DNA from: Eimeria necatrix
Taxonomy: Eukaryota; Apicomplexa; Conoidasida; Eucoccidiorida; Eimeriidae
DNA: 64,000 nt
Reading direction: 5' to 3'
Assembly (NCBI RefSeq): GCF_000499385.1
Contig: NW_013655314.1
Coordinates: 37,193-101,192 of the forward strand
The notes below the pieces were generated by a model. It did no database searches. It worked only from the letters and a program-made list of their open reading frames with translations, and was not told where the DNA came from. Positions within the stretch are counted from its first letter, which is position 1. Each line of letters starts with the position of its first letter. This document shows, in pieces, positions 26,022 to 38,460 of the stretch. Position numbers and translations under genes: made by a program.

Positions 26022-26471
26022 GCTGCTGCTGTTGCTTCTGCGAACTCTAAGCTAAGTGCAGTTCTTTGCGTCACTATTCCCTGCAGACACCCTGCTGCTC
26101 CACTTGCTGCTGCAAAACCTGTATAGGCCTGCGGAAGAGCTGCTGCTACTGCTGCTAGCGCTGCTACTTGTTTCCCAGCTGCCCAGCTTCTGCAGTGGCT
26201 TCTTGAGCTGCTGCCGCCGTTGCTGCAGCTGCTCCTTGTTGCTGCAGCAGCGGCGGCTGCTAGGACCCCCCCGCAAGTGCTGTTTGCGTTTGCTGCAGAC
26301 CTGAAGCGGATTCCTGCTGCTGCTGCCCCCCGCGCTTCAGCAGCACGCCCTACTGCGCAGCAAATGCTGAAAGATGCTTCTAAGAAGCTGCTAAAGAAGT
26401 GTTTTGCAATTCCCAACAGCTGGTGGAAAAGACAGACAAAAAGAACGAAAGCAGCAGTGCCACAAAACTAG
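25950..26471 (+). pseudogene. Open frame broken by one TAG, head-to-head with eIF2A (weak)
   Basis: One frame stays open from inside the eIF2A 5' exon to a TAA-type end at 26471, except for a single TAG at 26124-26126. The part beyond the TAG looks protein-like (LLQWLLELLPPLLQ; QVLFAFAADLKRIP; QQMLKDASKKLLKKCFAIP). There is no obvious ATG outside eIF2A and no convincing splice pair that removes the TAG. It may be a decayed gene, an exon of an unrecognised gene, or a chance frame created by GCT repeats. Confidence 0.2.
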
Positions 26472-29400
26472 AAACTTTGCCGGACATGCAGAAGCCCCCA
26501 AACCACAAACACTTCCCAATAGACACTGAGCTGCTGCGCCTTGCTGCGCTGCTGCACCAGCCCACAGGCCAAGACTGCCACAGCGGTGGACCTGCAGCTG
26601 GCCCTGGTTTCTGCTGCAGGGAGGAGTGCACTTTGCTGCAGGCGGAGCCGCAGCAACTTGGAACAACCCCTTCTGCTGCTGCCTCACTCAGCAGAAGACC
26701 GCGGAGCAGCAGCACGAAGCAGCCCGCAGTCCTCACAGAAAACCGCCGCGGTCACAGAAAGCCACAGGCAGCTGCAAGCATGCACAGAGGAACCCTCGAA
26801 GCACAGGCACTGCGGAAACTTCCCAGCGAAGCCGCCGCAGCAAGAAAGGGGAGATGCAACTTTCTGCTGCGCGGTGCTGCGGCTCCGGATTTCCTTGCAG
26901 CTTCCGCTCCGGGTGCTGCTCCTTAGCCGCTGCAGCTGCCGTTGCCGCCTGAAGCTGTGATATTCCGCAGAAGCTGGAAGGATACAGCCGGTGCTGTTGC
27001 AGTTATGGGCCTTGGCGTTGTGTCTGCCCACTGGGAGGCAGCAGTAGTAGCACCAGGGAGAGCAAATGCCTCGCCGCTGCCGCTCTACATGCAATTGAGG
27101 TGTACAGACACCCCCCTCGCCCCAGTTGCTGCTCTCCGATTAAAGGATGGCAGTACAAGAAGGAAAATATAACTGAAAGATAAAAGGAACCAAGGCAATG
27201 GGAAATACTCTAATGCAGAAAGAGCCGCAGGAGGGCAGCAGGCTAGGGTTCAGGGTTCAGGGCTAGGAGGGGAACATGCCCCTAGAGAATGGGAACTTGC
27301 AAGGCACGAAAAAGCAGAGAGGGACACGTGCTGCTGTGCTGCTTTGCTGCTCGCCGTTGAGCTTGTTGCCGCTGCAGCAGAAGCCACTACAGTAGCAGCC
27401 GCTACTGCTGCTGCTGCCGCTGCTGTGCTGACAACCCAGGCCACAGCAGCAAACGCCGCTGTGCCAACATGTCCTTCATTTTTAATTTAAAAAATAAAAC
27501 TACAAGATAACATCCACGAGAACTTCCTGTTTCCTAAGCCCGTGTACGGAGACTCACGGCTCCTTCGAAAGACCCCTCACGGCCCTATTCACGCCGCAAC
27601 ACTCAACTTCCCGGTGAACTAGCAGCGCAGTTTTGTCAAACATGAAACCCTGCATGCTTTAGCACAAATCATACGTGGAACTGCATCATTACTTTAAGAC
27701 ATGTGGTCGGCAGTGCTGGGTTTCTGGGTGGGGTCTTGTGGCTCTTGGCAACAGACAGAGCTTGAAGAGAGGCGAGCACGGAGTTTCGTAGCACTTTTGC
27801 ATTCTACAATGGAAGCCCTGCTTCAGTACTTAGTCCAGAAGTCCCACAGGATAAGCTGACTGTCTTGCTGTGCTGGCGCGAGGTGTGCCTGCTGCTCGCC
27901 GTGCGGTAGAGTTGCTATCAACAACTAGCCAGCGGGGCGAATGCGCAGTGATGGAAGTCAGAAGCCTGCATCGCTCTAGTGGGCCCCAACACTTTTATGG
28001 GCACAGAACTCACTACGTATAGTGCTGCACTAGGAGCTTAGCGACTTCGAGAGAGCTAGGCGGACGACACACGGCAGAAACGCTCGTTTCCCAGGGCAAG
28101 GACTTACTTGTAGCGCAGTGGATTTTGCTGAGGTTTGGCCCAGGAGGGGTATAGTTTGAGAGAATAGAAAGTTAAAGCACTGCAACGGTCTCTAGGGCTA
28201 CACATTGGGCAATTAAGCGTCTCTGGCAGGGGGCTGCGTAAGTTGCAAATGTTAGCAGCAGTTCCATGCCTGAAGGAGGTGAAAACGGAGATTCTGTTCT
28301 CTACATCTACAGAATTTTTCTCTCCCTGAGAATTTATCACATTTTGGACATTCGGAATCCTTGCAAGTAGCCAATACACTCCTGAAGCGGAGACCAGGGA
28401 GAGCTGCTCGCCGTCAGCATTATCGCATCAGTGCTCAGAGAACGCCAGCTTGGATTGCTTCAATTTTAACTGATGACGCCTGCAGCCTTGTGGTTGCCGT
28501 AAGGCTTACAGAACAGTGGAGTTTGACAGTAAATTTAGAGATGCGTTCTCGCTATGCACACAAGCCCAAGGTATCTGCTGTCTAGAGTATGCCGTTTGAC
28601 CCCTGCTTGCGTCAAGACTAATGTGCACACAAATTTACAGCCAAGCTTACACATTCCGCATTCATTATGAGTTGCGAATGCTGACTTCATGTGCTAGCGA
28701 ATAAGAGAGTTCGAGTGAAGAGGTCCGGTGAACGCCTTTTCACAATTCCACGACTAATTACCACTCTAATGTCGCGCCCAAAACAGCCAACAGCTAGGTT
28801 TGAAGTTACAAATTTGCAGTAGTGGCTAGGTCTGCGTTAAAGGACCTTATTTTTTGGGTTCGACCTTTGGAGTGGGAGGCCCCATAAGCATCGTAGTGAA
28901 AAAGCAGTAGATCTAGGCAAGATGATAAGGGCGCTATGGAGTCCCCATGGGTCGTTTTCGTCTCTCGTCGTTTCTTCAAAGGGCGTGAGTATTTCTAAGG
29001 GGGGGAGAAAAGCGGTAAAGAGCGTGTATATTTATGTTGCTGCGCCTTGCCCTCAGCATAGCAGTCTTCCGTCGGCTTCCATTTGCTAGTTGCTGGTGGA
29101 AAGGCGGAGACTTCGCCTCCCGTACTTATCCTTTGTTGCCCGGTGAAAGCTGAAACGCATTCACTAGTGCATAGGTGAGATAATTGAGGTATAAACTTTG
29201 AGAGCACGGCTTCAACAGTCCAACTACTGCTAACGGAACGAAACGGAGTCCCCAACAAGTAGAAGTGCTTGCTGTTTCACTTTCCAGTAAATTGGGATAT
29301 CTGTGAATTACTACAAATGTAGGAGCGAATCAATAGAGGTGGCCATTCAGTATTTCATGCTGACACCAATTTGGCAGCCATTTGGTTGGCAGTTTGTGAG

Positions 29401-31304
29401 CTGCGTTTAGGCTCGTACCTTATTCTTAGTTTCACGTTAGCAAGACGATGCGTTGCGATCGTTCCAAAGCGCTGCGATCTCAGACCGTGTAGGAGATCCA
29501 GTGTCCTTGGCGCTTTTTGGCTGCTACATTGGGAGACCCTGCTGAAACGCATATTAGCCGGCCTGTGCAAACTATCGGACAGTAGAGGAGTTTATACTTT
29601 GGTCGATGCCATGTTATGAATACATGCAGTACTTCATACGGAATTTGGTGAGCCTAATGTCGGTTAGAGCCGTTTTAAAAGCGCTTGGATGAATGCTATT
29701 GCTATAGCTCTGAGTTGCCAGACGCGTGATAGATGCATTGATGCATTCTAACTAATTAGGGGTTTTAGTATTTTGGCAAAACGTAATAGGAACCACAACA
29801 ACAGATTACCAAATTCATGTTTGGATGATGATTTGCGAACACCAGTCTTAACGTTCCAATCCTCATCCGGAGTTTCTTGATGGCTACAGCAGGCGTATCG
29901 CTAATAAAGAGACAAAGCTCCTTTTTGACGGATAAGCAATAAAAACTCATTATTACCATCCAGTGCTTCCAAAAAGCAGCTATTACCTGTTGTGCTCTTT
30001 ATGAGCTACGCTAGGGACAAACTTTCTTCCGCTTAAAGTGTTTCGAACAGCAGGCGCAGTTGTCCAGTGTTTGTTCTTAGTCAATACCATGCTGTCAAGT
30101 TTTCTTAGGCATCTGCTTATCTCCAAAAAGCGTTTCCGCAGTGCTCATGTACATTTAGTTTCAAGTTTTGAGGCCATGAATGATCATAGTGCATCTTATA
30201 CTGTGAAAGTCTCTCAACAGAGATTTCACACATAATATTATCTTGGAGGAGGCAAGAAGGTGAGTAGAACGAATCTGGATACCCTTTCTGCCGAACGAAA
30301 AATCCGCCAAACTATAGAAAAGGATATGCCGGCTAAAGTATGAAAGGAAAATAAGGGAAATTAAAGCACGCTGGCTGCTGAGTGATATAGCCCTCCAAGC
30401 GGCTGTTGCCTTGTGGGGCAGCCCGCTGGTTTCTATTATAAGTCTGCAAGCCGAAGAGTATTTCTCCTCAACATCCCCAACATATTTCCGTTGTAACCCT
30501 AAACAGATACTTCATTTTACTATTGCGCTAATTACCAGAAGAAGCTTTGGAATAGAAATGAGTTTTGCCTAAGTTTCCTTCCATGCATGAGGCATTAGTT
30601 GACTATTAGCGTTTACATTGCCCTAGCACCTAGTTTTGGCACTTCTCCACTAAATCAGTCTACTCATTCATATTACCTAAGTAGCATATTTTCTTCTATC
30701 TGCGTCAAATTGTTGCTATCACTTTTTCATAAAACCATGACCTCGCGCACACGCTTTTTGCAAGGTGCTCCAGCACTGAACATCTTCTTCATGCATGCTG
30801 CCTTCCATATGGCTTTCCCGGCCAGCGTCATCTTTGGAGCTGGTTAGGAAGCTGCGTTGATAGAGAAATCTGAAAAGTCCAAAATTTGCAACACGGTTTT
30901 CGCAGCACAAGCTGCGGAAGGATTATTGAGAAATTGTCAACATGTTCTGTATCGATGCCTGGTAATGAGCTGACATGTAGCTGAGGGTGTGCCCTAACTA
31001 AAACTCAGTTTTTACACGAAAGAAGCGCAAATGCATGGGTAAAATGGCGAAACAAGGGAAAAAGAACATTAGATGGGACATACTTCAAGGCAACAAGGCG
31101 GGACTCCTGGGAGACCGAGGCGCCTTGGGCACAACTGAGTTATGCTGAAATCGGCCCAATATTTCCGTTCATGTGCTCTCATGCTGCAGGAAGCATGATC
31201 GCTACAAGGTCAAGTAACCCACAAGGGCCATTAGTGGAGCCGCCTAAGGCCTAAATCTGCGAATTTCGCACCTAGAGAAAGTGCTCTGGCAAAAGGACGG
31301 CCTT
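26472..31304. other. Mostly gene-free, repeat-poor stretch
   Basis: 26.4-27.1 kb carries several overlapping frames (one of 175 codons at 26399-26926 beginning at GTG) without recognisable motifs, and a degenerate GCT/GCC patch lies at 27.33-27.46 kb. From 27.5 kb to the gap I see no supported gene and no repeat array. Confidence 0.45.
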
Positions 31305-31400
31305 ATGGGCCTTCGCTGTGAGAATAATGAAGTGCATCGAGCTTCTTTATCGAGTCCAGCGTCCTTTTCATCAAGCTCCAATATGTTCCCTATACGTCAA
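31305..31400. repeat. 96-bp segment duplicated on the other side of the retroelement
   Basis: The last 96 bases before the N gap (from ATGGGCCTTCGC to TATACGTCAA) recur immediately after the 3' LTR at 32938-33033, with one visible mismatch (T at 31365, C in the second copy). This is not an LTR sequence. It is the same host flank present twice, as expected if the left contig carries an allele without the insertion. Confidence 0.9.
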
Positions 31401-31500
31401 NNNNNNNNNNNNNNNNNNNNNNNNNNNNNNNNNNNNNNNNNNNNNNNNNNNNNNNNNNNNNNNNNNNNNNNNNNNNNNNNNNNNNNNNNNNNNNNNNNNN
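31401..31500. other. Assembly gap (100 N)
   Basis: Exactly 100 unknown bases, the usual scaffold placeholder. It replaces the 5' LTR and most of the internal region of the adjacent retrotransposon, so the true missing length is probably several kilobases. Confidence 0.98.
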
Positions 31501-31501
31501 G

Positions 31502-32119
31502 GTAACCGCTGCGGATCTAGAAATTGTTGGTGCTTTGGCTCCTACGCTCACTCCCCCTATGACGAAACTCTTCCAGCGCCTCTGTGACCGCGCGCGGAGT
31601 CACATCCTGCAGGCAAAGTGGCGTCAGAAATACTACGCCGACGCTCGCCGTAGGGCTGTGGAATATAAGGTGGGCGACCAAGTCTGGCTTAGTGCCAAAC
31701 ACTTGCCTGCTCTTAACCATTGTTCTAAGTTTGAACCCCGATACCGGGGGCCCTTCACTGTGACTGAACGCATTGGCACGGTCGCTTACCGTCTTGCTCT
31801 GCCCCCAACATACGAGGGACACAATGTTTTCCATGTTTCACAATTGGTTCCCCATCACCCCCGTGATTCCGCTTTGGTTCCACGCGAAGCTCCGGTTGGT
31901 TGGCCTCCAACTCGCGATGACGCCGGCAACCTTACGGACCAGTATCTTGTCGACTATATCATGGACCAAAGAGGGACTGGAGAGGAAGCCCAATATCTTG
32001 TTAAGTGGAGGGGCGCCCCCGAGGAACGGGCCACATGGGAACCCGCTCACCACTTGGCAGGGTGCCCCGCCTTAATTCGGGCCTGGCAACGTCGCAAGCG
32101 CCGACGCCTTCCATCCTGA
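31502..32119 (+). CDS. Retrotransposon pol, integrase C-terminal region with chromodomain (partial)
   Basis: The frame is open from the gap edge to TGA at 32119 (205 residues visible). It includes the integrase C-terminal barrel typical of Ty3/gypsy (KWRQKYYADARRR; VGDQVWLSAKHL; RYRGPFTVTERIGTVAYRL; HNVFHVSQLVPH). A chromodomain follows near the end (YLVDYIMDQR; EAQYLVKWRG; ATWEPAHHL). In chromoviruses this domain directs integration to marked chromatin. The N-terminal zinc finger and catalytic core of integrase fall in the gap. No frameshift or internal stop is present. Base composition is more balanced than in the neighbouring CAG-rich genes and there are no homopolymer runs, consistent with a recent arrival. 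Confidence 0.93.
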   Translation, partial: VTAADLEIVGALAPTLTPPMTKLFQRLCDRARSHILQAKWRQKYYADARRRAVEYKVGDQVWLSAKHLPALNHCSKFEPRYRGPFTVTERIGTVAYRLALPPTYEGHNVFHVSQLVPHHPRDSALVPREAPVGWPPTRDDAGNLTDQYLVDYIMDQRGTGEEAQYLVKWRGAPEERATWEPAHHLAGCPALIRAWQRRKRRRLPS

Positions 32120-32519
32120 TGACGATAGGCTCCTTCTTCTTCTCTTCCCGCTGCTCTCGTCCTTCATATTTACACGTTCGCCGCCCATTCTCGTCCGAAA
32201 CGGGGGGGGAATGGGTGCTAGAGCACCTTACAATCCAAGACTCAACCAGCTGTTAGAGTGGTTGGAGAATGATTCCGCCTCCGCAACTGCTGAGACTCGT
32301 GAAGATCAGCCTAATTCTTAGTCAAAGATGGCTGATCGGCTAGACGTGATAGCCAAGGGCATACTCCCCTGACGTGCGGGACGTCCTGAGGTTATCGCGA
32401 TGCGGGATGAACGGAGAGCTGGAGCAGAAGGAAGGCCGAGAACATCGACAAAAACAAAAAAATATATAATAATAAATAAATTGGCCAAGCGGTTTCGGTT
32501 CGCTAGCAGGGGGGGAAGT

Positions 32520-32937
32520 TGTAGTGCCGGGCACTACAATTGACCCTCGTTGCTACACCCGAAGACTTTCTAACGCGGAAAGCATGAGTAATATCGAATA
32601 ATATTAAGGCATAAAGCACCGTGGATAGTTGAAAACCATAAGAGAGAACAATGGGCTCATTAGCCCGCACCAGGTGCGAGTTTGGTTGCGATTTTGATCG
32701 CGAGGTTTGGTGCCGCGACGCGACTCGGGCACTGATCCTCGGCGAAGGTCAGCTTTCAGTTCTATTATTCTGGGTTCTTGCACCTCAATAATATGAACTC
32801 AACTGTATGAAGATTTTCAAGGTATTTCTTAGTAGTCGTCTATTGTCAGGTACCTTTGACCGACTGAGCCGAGCGTCCGCCGAGTCGGGCTCGCCAAGGG
32901 ACGTACGTAGTAACAGTGAAGACCGCTGTTCACTACA
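32520..32937 (+). repeat. 3' LTR, 418 bp
   Basis: It begins TGTAGTG and ends CACTACA, perfect 7-bp inverted ends in the TG...CA form. The first 19 bases (TGTAGTGCCGGGCACTACA) are themselves a hairpin with 8-bp arms. It is preceded directly by a polypurine tract and followed by the duplicated host flank starting ATGGG, the likely target-site duplication. Confidence 0.85.
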
Positions 32938-33033
32938 ATGGGCCTTCGCTGTGAGAATAATGAAGTGCATCGAGCTTCTTTATCGAGTCCAGCGTCCCTT
33001 TCATCAAGCTCCAATATGTTCCCTATACGTCAA
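32938..33033. repeat. Second copy of the host flank after the LTR
   Basis: It matches 31305-31400 with one mismatch and continues without break into unique sequence at 33034. It represents the right flank of the insertion allele. Confidence 0.9.
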
Positions 33034-36000
33034 CAGACAGTTTTAGCGAACGCGCGCACATTTACTGTTACGGAATATAGCGGCCCAGTAAATGTAGGAT
33101 ACACCTGAGCATGGCAGGAATATCTGCCTTTCCTTCCGACCCTGCGACCTCCGTCCAGGGGCGCTGGCTGCGTCGCCGTATTTTCTGCAAGCAATAACTT
33201 TTTTCCCAAGCCGCAAGCAGGCCTAAATGCAGCCTTTTCATGGCGTTATTTTTTATTTATGTAAAAATTCCAAGCGTGCCCCCCGAAGTACAGTTACAGC
33301 TGCGGCGAGGTTAAGGCCCACTTCATCTTCGCAACCACACTACATCGGCGGTGAGCTGCGCTGAGTATCGTGAAGGCAAGAATAATTTGTCAGTATCATG
33401 CGTTGCAGTGTCATGCTTTATCGGTAGCAGATGCCTACGATCTGCCAACCACAGATGCTTCCTAATATTCAGGCGGCGCCTGGCAGCTAATCGTCGCCAC
33501 ACAGTCCCCGGGCAACCACTCGCCTCCACACAAGGCAGTTGGACTCGCGAGATATGCGGCCACCAAATATTACTGCAGGCTCACAGAAACGTGTTGACGC
33601 AGGCAAGGCCAAGGTTTTCAAGGGCCATCGTGCTGCCGTGTGAGGGATGATGATGACCACTCAACGCGCCTTGAGAGGCGACGAACAGTCTCTCGCTTCC
33701 TCCAAGATATAGACATACAGCAAATTTTAAGCTCTATCATGACTGTGGAGCGGCCTGATTCTACTCGTTCTAGCATTGCCAAGACCCCGAGAAACGTGCC
33801 GTTCTCCTTTGCCGCGAGCGAAGAAGAAAACTTTCTCGGCCCAGTGCGGGAACAGATAGTCCCTCCTTGCAACTTTGTCAACGAGGCAGCGCACCTCGAC
33901 AGGAGGCAAACAAAAACTTTGCCTGGCACATATGAAGGGCCTTACCACATGGAGGAGACCGCGCTCTGCCAACAGCCAGAAACGCGCCCCTTGCGAGCCG
34001 GCGAAGAGGAAACAAGGCGGTGCTTCTCATAGTATCTTCTGAAAGTCTCTGCTGCCGCGCATCCCCAGCATATTCTCTCATTGAAGAGAAGATGAGTATT
34101 TACCGATTAAAGCCTCGCAAGCTGCAGCGTAATTGATTCTTCCATGCAGAGACAGGCTTGCCGACTGGCCGAACAATGGCTGAAGATGCATGCTCCTGTA
34201 AGATAGAGAGACGAAAAGCTTGCGCAGCAGACGTACCTTAAGAAAATAAAATAATATCATGCCGTTTATAATGCGAAGTTTATTCGGCATTTAGGATGTC
34301 AGTCAGGCAAAACATGGGCACTGCAAGGGGGCGCTCATATTACGCCAGCACTTCTTTTGATCGCGCCGGGAGCACGCTCAAAGCGGCGCTTTTGCGACGC
34401 AGCCATTGTCTCACCAACCGACCAGCATTGGTGGACCACATTTACGCTATGCCAAAATTAGTTCTGCATATGCTGTAGTAAGCCTGGTGCTTGCTTCTGA
34501 CGGCAGCATCCTAGATTCCCAGCTACATGTTAAATGAGGTGCCGAATGTAGTACCTTCGCCTTGCCTGCATCTAACCAAAGCTGCGTTATAGCTCTCCTT
34601 TACAATGCAGAGCTTTTTTCAATAGCTAGAGAAAGATCTGTGCCAGCCATAAATCTAATGGCGCTGGTCCAGTACTCTACGCGGACTGAGCGCTAAAACA
34701 ATGTCGGCTAGGTCACCAACAATTCTGCCCTCAATCACTTGACAGTCGTACAACTATTCTGCCTTTCTCTGCTATTTACCGTAGGCTATAGTTCCTGTAG
34801 CTAAGACGCATACCATTACACACTGTGGCGCAGTGACGGCCACACATCGAGGATCGCAATGGCCTGATTCGTGGGAAGACATGGGATCTGCCATTCCCGG
34901 GGAATTCGCTCTACGAGCACTGCCGACTTTTTGACTTTCTGCGCCGAACAGTTGAGAGAGCAGTTTTAGTTAAACCTGCTTCAATCTGCTGCATGTTTTG
35001 TTATCGAGTGAAATTAGTGGTGGCAATTCAACAGCCGCGCCGGTATGGATGAAAATCAGCATACGCACAAACGGCGTCTCACACAAGGCAAGGTCAAGTT
35101 CAGCAGGTTTTGCCTCCTTGATCTATCAGTAGATACTTCCACTGGTAACTACCGAATCAGGTGCACGAACTTCCACTGATCATCAACGCACGCAATCAAT
35201 GATCACTTCTTCAGACGTAACCTTGTCATACTCTGGAACCACCTTCTTCAACACTGAAGGATAAGGGCAACAATAATGGCACCGGGAGCCTAAGCAAAAG
35301 CGAAAAACAAACTCTAGGGCGTGTTTTTTGCATAGTGATGGCGCAGAGTATGACGATTCGTTAAGGCTAGGCTACAGACAAGCCTTGGCAGTCTGTCGAC
35401 TCCTGCAACATCTCACATTGCCTTATGCAACAGCGCAGCAGCCCTGAAGCCATCTACGCTTGAGCAGCGGTCGGTAGCGACACAGGCTAGCCAATGAGAA
35501 ACTGCGGCTACTTAGCTTATGTGCGTCAATTCAACACGATACCCATGCTTCATTCTCTAAAACCAGTTGTACATTCATGCCTGATGTAGGGAGAGCTGCA
35601 CAGAGGCCGCAAGAGCGCTAAGCCAAAACCATAGAAGTTTGCCATGTAGAGGAGATCCTTGACCTTTCACAGAATCCAGTACCGCGCACACGAGCAGCGG
35701 CCCCTTAACGCACATTGACAAGGCATCTCGTGCCGCTGTTGAGGCCCGCAAGGGCAGCGTGCATCCGTGGTTAATGTTCTTCAATGTAGACTCGACGATA
35801 TTTTGACCATTTAATACTGGTCTCCATCCCCTCAGCACAGTGTCCTGTTCTGCGAGCCATCTGCACGCTTGGTATCAACGCTCTTGTCAATCTCTGTAGA
35901 GGGCTGCAACAGTGCACTCGCTGGTTGTGACGGCTCCTCACTCGGGCTTGGGAATTTTCGCTCTTTTTCTCGCAGGGGATTTTATCTCCCTCCAGCTTAC

Positions 36001-38460
36001 TGTACCAGCTGGCAGATACATGGTGCCCTCCTGTCGCCGCTAAATTGTTTCCAGGCACTTCCAAGTTTATGTTCAACTGCACCGACTGAAATTTGTTCTA
36101 CGCCTTTTTGACAGCACCCAGAAGACTCTGGAGGACGACAGGGCCAACTGTCATGACTTTCCCGGTTGCAAAAGAAATTGTTCAATTCAATACTCGATAC
36201 TCTACGCCCTTGCTGCTCCAGACACCGCCTCATCTGCCCACTCTGGTCCACAGCAGCAACTGCTCTGCTAGGGCCAGCGACTGTAGCCCTGTTGCATAAG
36301 GGCAAAAAAGCAGCCGCTGTTTTAGCTGTAGTTATCGAATTTCCTACTCGAGCCACTAGTGGCAAGAAAAAGTGAGGGTGAGTTATGCTTCTGTTTGCTT
36401 GTAGCAGATCATACATTCTCAATGTTTGCCTCCGTGTCCCATTATCGAAACTTTCATGGTAGACATGTGGCCACTGCTTATGACGGGTGTTTGGATATCC
36501 TCTGGTATGTTTTAGAGGCTCTCTTCCTAGCCTTTTTATAAGCTTTCATTATGCCTTCTAGCGGCGTTCCTACATCTCGTGGTGGCGTCTCTCGAAAAAG
36601 GCATCCAAACGATTGTTAAAAATCATGTTTAGGCATCGATCACCTTTCCGTAGTTGAGAAATAACTGCTGACCATAATTACGTGGACCTGACGCGGCTTG
36701 AGTGTCCTCTACCAGCGGCCGTACGTCTTTCATACTGCTGAATTTCCACTTAGTCGATTGCTAATATTTTGGACGCAGCAATTGCTCTGCGGACTCACAG
36801 TGTGCTCGTCCAAAAGGTCTGCCCCTGCGCTGCCTGGTCAGCCATACAGTACGGAATGCAAACACTTATGAACATGACTGATGCGCTTTTGGCCCAGCCT
36901 TTGGAGTTCCTTGTTCCCATCATGTCTATAATTCGAAGGCACAGGGGCTCTTACTTCTCTTCAGACATCAAACTAAGCCTCACTTCCCTACTACAATGCA
37001 GCTCAGACGCAACTGGCCAATCCATTGGCAGCTAGCAGCCAGAGTAGAAAGTTAGTATGCATTCTAAGCAGGCATATGAGGCCTGCAGAGTTAGGGACCA
37101 TGCTACGTTCAAGCTGGTTGTGACTCTGCTTTTCTAAGACCCGTGAGGGACTTCAAGCTGCCATTACGAATTATTTAATAACTACTGGCAGCAAAATGCC
37201 TGCGGGCTTTAAGGGGCTGTTGCTTTTTGCTGCTTTTTAGCTTTTATGTTTATCCCCAGTTGCTGCCTGCACGTGAGCAGTTGAAGATTGGGTTCAACAG
37301 CGCTGCTAGTCGTACCAAAGCTTAGCAACTGGTGCAGCAAACTATCTTAATAGGCAGCGCACGCAGGCATTTCTACTGAGGACTTTGGGTGTTTTCTGTG
37401 GCCATTTCAGAGATGGCAAGATCAACTTGCACAACATATAATTGCCAAATGGTAAAGAGCAGGTTTAACTTTCACTCTGCAACTGACAGCCCTTGCCCTG
37501 TATTATCCCTTTCTTTCTTTTGCAAACATTTAACACTTAATGGACTTATTTAAAATTGGCTGCGACGATATTTTAGCTGCAGCAGGCGGGCGAGGCGGCC
37601 GCAGAATTTGGCCCGAAACGGCGTGGCAGCGCCTCCAGCTGCACTTGCAAGAATGCGGCGGCGGATAGAGGCGAACTGCCCCTAATCTGGGGTTCTTTTT
37701 AGTTTTTTTAACAAATTAAAAAGGCAAATTGCCGCATTAATTGGCTGCAGAAGCTTCTTAGCCCGGCGCCACACACACACCTCGCACGAGTCGGCTGCGC
37801 CCCCCTATTCGCGGGCGCAGCGGGAAGAGCGGGTAATGTCTTTCCCTCCCTTCTTGATCTGCCCCTTTCTACGGATTTAAAGTTTGAAAAAAGACTTAGC
37901 AGCAAAAGGAGGACTTGGAGTTTGAGTTGCGCTGGCTTCCGCTGCGCTGGGTCCGTGTTGCAAGGGGGACGGGGAGAGGGGCCTGTGCTGCGTTGCTGCG
38001 GCTTTGTGGCACTTGTCTCAGTGCTGCAGGCTCCAAATAGTTCAAACTTTGCTTCAGTTTTGAATGTCTTTGCCCTTAATTTCCTCGCAGCACTCGCAGG
38101 ACTAGTTTTCGCTGCAGCGGCTTGACGGAGCTGCTGCGCACATAGGTGGTGGGAGAGCCGGCGGGCGCGCATTTCCGATTTCCCTGGCCTTTCCGCGGCC
38201 TTTTGGGTCTTTTTTTTGTGGCATTTTGGATTTCCTTTTGTTTGCTTTTCAAGGAAAACGCGGAGCCGCAGCTTTAGCCTGCGATGCAGCGCCGCCCCGC
38301 CGGCCCCGCGCCCGCCGGACAGCCGTTTGCACTTGCAAGTCTGCATTTTCCGCGGCTTTGAGCCATTTTCCCAGCTTTCTGCAGGCCCCCTGGCCTGAAG
38401 CAGCACATTTAATACATTTAAATACCCAGCAGCAGCAATTTGCTGCGCAGCAGCCCCACA
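33034..38460. other. Repeat-poor stretch, no confident gene
   Basis: The longest non-repetitive frame is at 33640-34032 (+): 130 codons beginning at GTG, moderately protein-like (EENFLGPVREQIVPP), with no family recognised. It may be a chance frame or an exon. From 34.5 to 37.6 kb I see nothing. The last 800 bases become GC-rich and presumably hold the ceramide synthase promoter and 5' UTR. Confidence 0.4.

Larger units (their letters stand above)
31501..32937 (+). mobile_element. Ty3/gypsy chromovirus-type LTR retrotransposon, 3' part
   Basis: The order visible is end of pol (integrase C-terminus plus chromodomain, stop at 32119), a 400-bp untranslated stretch, a polypurine tract (GCAGGGGGGGAAG, just before 32519), and a 3' LTR at 32520-32937. 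The 5' LTR, gag, protease, reverse transcriptase and RNase H are lost in the gap. A second G-rich run (about 32199-32212) followed by an imperfect palindrome lies upstream, so an alternative or older priming site is possible. The frame is intact where visible, suggesting recent activity. Confidence 0.85.

Noticed and set aside
33640..34032. 130-codon plus-strand frame in the repeat-poor region
   Set aside because: It begins at GTG with no nearby ATG; no motif was recognised and the length is compatible with chance over 64 kb, so it is mentioned only in the region note.
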